Source: an uncultured Prevotella sp. (GTDB lineage: Bacteria; Bacteroidota; Bacteroidia; Bacteroidales; Bacteroidaceae). Taken from it: a DNA stretch of 9,923 nt. Location: assembly GCA_937916405.1 (NCBI GenBank), contig CALFUF010000010.1:1-9923 (forward strand). The letters are read 5' to 3'. The position numbers and the translations under genes were made by a program. A model generated the notes under the pieces. That model made no database searches. It was not told the DNA's origin and was given only the letters and a program-made list of their open reading frames with translations. This document shows, in pieces, positions 6,224 to 9,923 of the stretch. Each line of letters begins with the position of its first letter. Position 1 is the first letter of the stretch.

Positions 6224-6279
6224 TTACCTCTTACCTCTTACCTCTCACCTCTCACCTCTTACCTCTTACCACTCACCTC
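6224..6279. repeat. Eight-unit heptamer array at the symporter 3' end
   Basis: Eight heptamers in perfect register: TTACCTC at 6224, 6231 and 6238, TCACCTC at 6245 and 6252, TTACCTC at 6259, TTACCAC at 6266, and TCACCTC at 6273. On the sense strand all units read GAGGTRA or a close variant. They therefore place a stop codon in each reading frame every 21 bases. The first units encode the symporter tail EVSGKR and its TAA stop; the others fill most of the 56-base gap before the alcohol dehydrogenase gene. Confidence 0.96.
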
Positions 6280-7755
6280 ATCCAAATATCCCCAGATGGT
6301 CAGTTCCTTATCGGCAAGTGGGGTCTTGAATAGGAAACTGGCGAAATATCCTACTACAAGGACTATCAAGTGAGAATAAACTCCCAGCATGTATTTGTGG
6401 TGGGGGAAACCGTCGCTCAGTGTCGCCCATGCCGTAAATAGGACAGCGGCAGCGATACCGATATACAGTCCCTGTTTGTTGGCACGACGACTGAACAGAC
6501 CAAGGATGAAGATGCCCACGATACCTGCTGAGAAGATAGCATAGAGGGAGAACAGGGCACCTAAGACACCCTCACCGCCCCATGAGATATAGAGGGCTGC
6601 TACTCCTATGGCACCGATACCGGCAAGTACTACCATCCATTTACCGAAGGTCAACTGCTGCTTGTCGGTAGCATCCTTGCGGAACCGCATGTAGTAATCC
6701 TGTACAGCAATAGCTGACAAACAGTTCAAGTCTGAGTCAAGTGACGAGATAGCGGCAGCGGCAAGAGCTGAGATGATAAGTCCACGGATACCAACAGGTA
6801 GTTCATGGGCGATGAAGTAGGGGAATACCTCATCCGCTTTGATACCTTCAGGCAACAGGGGAGCCCCCTGAGCGTGGTAGTAAGCGAAAAGAGCCGTACC
6901 GATAAACATAAACAAAGCCCAGATGGGAACAGACATCAGCACACCGATATAGGCAGCTTTCTTCGCCTCTTTGTCATTCTTGGCGGCAAGGTAACGCTGT
7001 ACAATCGTCTGGTCAGTGCCATATTTCTGCAGAGCATAGAAGATACCGTTCAGTACCATCACGAGGAATGTCAACTGTGTCAAATCCCAGTCGTATGGAC
7101 CAAATGATATCTTATTGTATTCCGAAGCGATACGGAAGGTCTCGGCAGGACCGCCCTCGATACCAAACAGAAGGATAGCGATACAGATGATGCCTCCACC
7201 AATCAGTAGGAATCCCTGAGCCACGTCCATCCATACTATCGCCTCCATACCTCCGAACAACGTCAGGATGATGATGGTGACACCTAAGATAAGTACGATG
7301 GCATAGATATCGATATTCAGGAATGTCGCCAGTGCCATTGACACGAGGAAGAACACCGTACCTGCTTTAGAGAAATGTCCCAAGGTAAAGGCAAAAGAGC
7401 TGTAAAGTCTTGCGAAGAGTCCGAAACGTCTTTCAAAATACTCGTAAGTGGAAAGACGTATCACTTTGCGGAACAGCGGTACAATGATGCCGATAAGTGC
7501 CAGCAACACAATAGGTACCATCAGTCCCTGTACCAGTAATATCCAGTTGTCAGCATAGGCTGCACCCGGATAGGCGAGGAAGGTAACACTACTGATGAGT
7601 GTGGCAAAGATAGAGATGCCTACAGCCCAGGCGGGAATTTTACCGCTTCCAGCAAAATAGGTCGACGTGTCTTTCTGCCGATGGGCGAAATACATGCCCA
7701 TGCCGATAGCGGCGAGTATCGACACCAGTACGATGATGTAGTCAATCCAATGCAT
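6259..7755 (-). CDS. Sodium:solute symporter (SSS family)
   Basis: A 498-residue inner-membrane protein with about 13 hydrophobic segments, the usual size and topology for the SSS/SGLT family, which couples solute uptake to sodium. The N-terminus shows the family pattern: a first helix (about 5-25), then DTSTYFAGSGKIPAWAVGIS (29-48) and FATLISSVTFLAYPG. Conserved polar stretches include YGTDQTIVQRYLAAKN and AAAISSLDSDLN. The ATG overlaps the end of the aldolase gene by 14 bases (ATGCATTGGATTGA), which suggests translational coupling and a shared substrate. It most likely imports the sugar or sugar acid consumed by the operon; the substrate is not evident. The last six residues, EVSGKR, are encoded by heptamer repeats, so the native tail probably ended near IWGYLDE. 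Confidence 0.93.
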   Translation of the reverse strand: MHWIDYIIVLVSILAAIGMGMYFAHRQKDTSTYFAGSGKIPAWAVGISIFATLISSVTFLAYPGAAYADNWILLVQGLMVPIVLLALIGIIVPLFRKVIRLSTYEYFERRFGLFARLYSSFAFTLGHFSKAGTVFFLVSMALATFLNIDIYAIVLILGVTIIILTLFGGMEAIVWMDVAQGFLLIGGGIICIAILLFGIEGGPAETFRIASEYNKISFGPYDWDLTQLTFLVMVLNGIFYALQKYGTDQTIVQRYLAAKNDKEAKKAAYIGVLMSVPIWALFMFIGTALFAYYHAQGAPLLPEGIKADEVFPYFIAHELPVGIRGLIISALAAAAISSLDSDLNCLSAIAVQDYYMRFRKDATDKQQLTFGKWMVVLAGIGAIGVAALYISWGGEGVLGALFSLYAIFSAGIVGIFILGLFSRRANKQGLYIGIAAAVLFTAWATLSDGFPHHKYMLGVYSHLIVLVVGYFASFLFKTPLADKELTIWGYLDEVSGKR

Positions 7756-8662
7756 TTACCTTCTCTTTAATCTGCTGTTCTTCTGTCTCTGAGAGACGTG
7801 TCAGTGGCATGAGCATCCACGGCTCACAGAGTCCCTTGGTCTGCATCATCACCTTCAAAGCAGTGAGTGACTGCCCTAACGTACGGTCTTTCTGGTAGAT
7901 TTTGGCAATCTCATTCGTCTCGTCCTGTAGGCGGTTAGCCGTGTCCATATCTCCTTTTATGGCTGCCTCGTAGAGCTGTTGGAACATCTCCGGAACAAAG
8001 TTACCCGTCGACGGTACGATACCGTCACCGCCCAGTTCGAGGGAGTGTGCCGACTGTGCAGCCCATCCGCAGAAATAGCAGAAGTCGTCACGGTCTTTGG
8101 CAATGGCAATACACTGTGCCATACGCTCCAAGTCACGCTCCGAGTCTTTCAGTCCCACGATATTGGGGTGGTCGGCAAGACGGCGGATGACCTCTACGGG
8201 AATACTCATATGGGTGGTGGCAAGGATGTTATACAGCATCAGCGGTCCCTTGATACTGTCGGCAAGGGTACGGTAGTAATTCTCCATCTGTTGCTCTGTC
8301 AGCGCATAATAGGTGGGTAGGGTAGCGACGATGACATCCGCACCGGCATTGGTATATGCCTCAGCCTGTGCCAGTTGCTCCGCGAAGCAGTTGCCTGTCA
8401 GTCCGGCATAGATGACCATTGACCATTGACCATTGACCATTGACCATTCTTGGCGAGCCTTAACGGCAGTCTCTACGAACAACAATCCATCTTTCTGGCT
8501 GACACTATTCCCCTCACCTGTCGTACCCATCAGCAGGGGGGAGACACCTGCCTGAACGAAAAACGCAATGATACGCTCCACAGCCTGTGTGTTGAGCGTA
8601 CCATTTTCTGTAACGGGTGTCACCATTGGGACTACCACGCCATGATATCTTTTCTTCATCAT
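7742..8662 (-). CDS. DapA/NanA-family aldolase (pyruvate lyase type) with a repeat-encoded insert
   Basis: A 306-residue class I aldolase of the dihydrodipicolinate synthase/N-acetylneuraminate lyase family (TIM barrel, Schiff base with pyruvate). Motifs seen: GTTGEGNSVS (46-55) binding the carboxylate of pyruvate, Y144 in LMLYNI as the catalytic tyrosine, and K172 in VGLKDSE as the Schiff-base lysine. The catabolic setting (symporter overlap, sugar acid kinase) argues against a lysine-biosynthesis role. A 2-keto-3-deoxy sugar acid or related keto acid is the likely substrate. Residues 72-83, with WSMVNGQWSMV at their core, come from a GACCATT heptamer array and precede IYAGLTGN; family members usually have a shorter stretch here. 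Two adjacent ATGs (8662 and 8659) are possible starts; the first is given. Confidence 0.9.
   Translation of the reverse strand: MMKKRYHGVVVPMVTPVTENGTLNTQAVERIIAFFVQAGVSPLLMGTTGEGNSVSQKDGLLFVETAVKARQEWSMVNGQWSMVIYAGLTGNCFAEQLAQAEAYTNAGADVIVATLPTYYALTEQQMENYYRTLADSIKGPLMLYNILATTHMSIPVEVIRRLADHPNIVGLKDSERDLERMAQCIAIAKDRDDFCYFCGWAAQSAHSLELGGDGIVPSTGNFVPEMFQQLYEAAIKGDMDTANRLQDETNEIAKIYQKDRTLGQSLTALKVMMQTKGLCEPWMLMPLTRLSETEEQQIKEKVNALD
8414..8448. repeat. GACCATT heptamer array inside the aldolase gene
   Basis: Five perfect copies of GACCATT at 8414, 8421, 8428, 8435 and 8442. The sense strand reads AATGGTC, which has no stop codon in any frame and gives the peptide period NGQWSMV. It is a heptamer like the gene-end arrays but of unrelated sequence. 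Confidence 0.97.
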
Positions 8663-8687
8663 ATCTTCTATTTCTTACTTCTATTTC

Positions 8688-8708
8688 TTACCTCTTACCT
8701 CTCACCTC
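8688..8708. repeat. Heptamer array between the isomerase-like and aldolase genes
   Basis: TTACCTC at 8688-8694 and 8695-8701 and TCACCTC at 8702-8708, followed by the partial unit TCATT. Degenerate copies with TTCTTAC and TTCTATT extend back to about 8667. On the sense strand the stop of the isomerase-like gene (TGA, 8711-8709) directly abuts the array, and the units GAGGTGA and GAGGTAA follow it toward the aldolase start. Confidence 0.92.
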
Positions 8709-9335
8709 TCATTCATGCACATAAAGGTTCCATCCAAGATAGGTCTCGATCGCCTCATTCAAGATATCCACGACATCGGTGCGGCACATAGCGACATGAT
8801 GCTCGAAACCGTTCTTGCAAATATACTTCATCAACTGCTGCAGGTTATCCACCTTGGTGACTGCGATACAGCCGTCCATTCCGTATGGGTCGTCGGTAAT
8901 CTCACCCTTACCGAGGTACGCCTTGATACAGCCCTTCGGGTCATCGGTGGAGATACGGAAGAAGGTGAACGGACCACTGGTTACTTTGGCATAGACAGCA
9001 CCGAAGGTGTTGATCTTACCCAGTGTCCTGCCTAAAACACCCAACGGACCCAGTTTGAGGTCGTTCTGCACGAACGACTTCGGATAGTTACCGCAGTGGG
9101 TACATACACACTTGTTGCGATCCTCTGCGAAATTATTGTTCCAGTCGAGGAGTGCCGAAGCCTTTCCAGAGGCAAGGGTCAGCGCATACATCGACACGGC
9201 GCCAGCGATATCCGTCTCACAAGCGGCGGGGATGAGTTTGTCACCCAGCATTGACATGGTGACACAGGGGGCGCAACCGTAGTTCTGCTCTAGGGAGTCC
9301 CAGCACTGGATGGCGACAGCCTGACTCGGCGCCTC
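8709..9335 (-). CDS. L-fucose isomerase-like protein, C-terminal part only (5' end lost)
   Basis: About 205 residues match the C-terminal domain of the L-fucose isomerase-related family (COG2407 type), normally near 450-480 residues. Recognisable segments are AIQCWDSLEQNYG, PAACETDIAGAVSMYALTL, LLDWNNNF, CTHCGNYPKSF, FRISTDDPKG and NGFEHHVAM, ending in YLGWNLYVHE. Such enzymes isomerise aldoses and ketoses; many members have no proven substrate. Upstream of about 9325-9335 the reading frame stays open to 9626, but the residues there no longer resemble the family and overlap an ATPase fragment on the other strand. The N-terminal half is therefore missing rather than divergent. This would be the first operon gene in the window; any promoter for the operon lies outside or has been lost. 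The final E and the stop lie at the edge of the heptamer array. Confidence 0.8.
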   Translation of the reverse strand, partial: EAPSQAVAIQCWDSLEQNYGCAPCVTMSMLGDKLIPAACETDIAGAVSMYALTLASGKASALLDWNNNFAEDRNKCVCTHCGNYPKSFVQNDLKLGPLGVLGRTLGKINTFGAVYAKVTSGPFTFFRISTDDPKGCIKAYLGKGEITDDPYGMDGCIAVTKVDNLQQLMKYICKNGFEHHVAMCRTDVVDILNEAIETYLGWNLYVHE

Positions 9336-9430
9336 GCCGCATATCGTCAAATGGGCCCGGTACCAGGGGCAGACCCTGCAAATGGGGCTGTGCGACGTGT
9401 CCATCAAATAAGAAGCGCGGCATAGGCCTA
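9325..9430. other. Probable junction: both flanking genes lose their 5' ends here
   Basis: To the left, family resemblance of the minus-strand isomerase-like protein ends near 9325-9335. To the right, recognisable ATPase sequence begins near 9432 on the + strand. The roughly 100 bases between contain stops in more than one + frame and no recognisable gene. GC rises here to about 58-60% over several lines, compared with about 46-53% in the operon lines I checked. This fits a deletion, a rearrangement or a misassembly. Confidence 0.6.
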
Positions 9431-9923
9431 CGTCAAGGAAGAGAGGCTGCGCCAACGGCGCCAAGGGATGAAAAGGGGGCGCCCTCTCTCGTTTCTGCAC
9501 CTGATGGAGGGGAAGGGGTACGCCTTCGAGGGAAACGATGGCGGCCAGATGGACTTCGGCAAGATATTGCTCGATATACGCGACAAAATCCCGAACATAA
9601 AAAAATTGCCCCGCTGAAACTGCCAAATGGGCAAATCGTCCTGCAATTCTGGCAGGACGGGTTTCGGGATCCGTTCTTTGCCCCGCACATGTCGGACGGC
9701 ACGTTGAAGCTGTTTGCCTACTACCTGCTGCTGCATGAGAGGAACCCCCGCCAACTGGTATTCATCGAGGAGCCGGAAAACGGCCTGTACCACAAATACC
9801 TTGACACGCTTGCGGTCGAGATGAGGAAAAATGTCAGCGAAGGGTTTTCCAAGCAGCTATTTGTCACAACCCACAGCCCATTCTTTGTCAATGCATTGAC
9901 ATCGGAACAAGTCTGGGTAGATC
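9426..9923 (+). pseudogene. AAA (AAA_21-type) ATPase fragment, 5'-truncated and frameshifted, running off the right edge
   Basis: From 9608 to the edge one frame encodes the C-terminal half of an ABC-type AAA ATPase. It contains the signature SDGTLKLFAYYLLL (from 9692), Walker B LVFIEEPENGLY (from 9755) and the switch segment FVTTHSPFF (near 9860-9886). The preceding part, 9426-9600 (VKEERLRQRRQGM and, later, LLDIRDKIPNIKK), is in another frame. The two join at a run of seven A (9599-9605), where one extra A would restore the reading. The Walker A half is absent. The region between the middle and C-terminal parts also looks shorter than in relatives, suggesting an internal loss; this is less certain. 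Such ATPases occur in defence and DNA-repair-like systems, but no partner is visible. It could be a decayed gene or the result of sequence errors near a contig end. Confidence 0.7.

Noticed and set aside
6224..6279. CRISPR array
   Set aside because: Units are 7 bp and directly adjacent with no spacers; they are tandem microsatellites.
7742..8662. Lysine-biosynthesis dihydrodipicolinate synthase (dapA)
   Set aside because: It overlaps a symporter gene and lies in a sugar acid operon, so a catabolic aldolase of the same superfamily is more likely.
9331..9408. A + strand stretch ending QMGLCDVSIK as part of the ATPase
   Set aside because: It is open but ends in a stop, and joining it to the later ATPase frame needs several shifts; no clear family resemblance.
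9336..9626. N-terminal extension of the isomerase-like protein up to an ATG at 9626
   Set aside because: The residues there do not resemble the family and overlap, in antisense, the conserved ATPase segment; the frame is open only by chance.

Overview
The window looks like a chromosomal piece of a gut or rumen Bacteroidales bacterium, most likely Prevotella or a close relative. The evidence is a Bacteroidetes-type promoter (TATCTTTG) with no classical Shine-Dalgarno in front of the first complete gene, a signal peptide ending in A|Q, a secreted CE8-PL1 pectinase, moderate GC, and gene families typical of plant cell wall degraders.

Layout. Positions 1-55 hold the last codons of an upstream + strand gene, followed by a hairpin terminator. 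Positions 121-260 hold a promoter overlapped by three 15-bp dyad repeats. Positions 261-2738 encode a secreted pectin methylesterase/pectate lyase fusion. From 2772 to about 9335 everything is on the minus strand and reads as one operon. In order of transcription it contains: the C-terminal part of an L-fucose isomerase-like protein, a DapA-family aldolase, a sodium:solute symporter, an iron-type alcohol dehydrogenase, a PdxA-family dehydrogenase, and a four-carbon acid sugar kinase. From about 9426 to the right edge is a frameshifted fragment of an AAA (ABC-type) ATPase on the + strand, unrelated to the operon. The isomerase and the ATPase both lack their 5' parts where they meet, so a deletion, a rearrangement or an assembly chimera probably lies near 9325-9430.

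How the genes may work together. The pectinase would remove methyl esters from pectin and cleave it outside the cell. The operon imports a solute and breaks down a sugar or sugar acid: the aldolase would release pyruvate plus an aldehyde, the alcohol dehydrogenase and isomerase would process intermediates, and the kinase/PdxA pair would turn a four-carbon acid (threonate or erythronate type) into dihydroxyacetone phosphate. The kinase/PdxA2 step is a described pathway; the actual substrate here is inference.

The most unusual feature is a set of short tandem repeats. Heptamer arrays (GAGGTGA/GAGGTAA in the sense direction, or the complement) lie at five gene ends and supply or abut their stop codons. 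Other arrays with stop-free variants, or repeats of different units, sit inside the kinase, alcohol dehydrogenase and aldolase genes and are translated in frame as extra loops. The kinase gene alone carries four such insertions.
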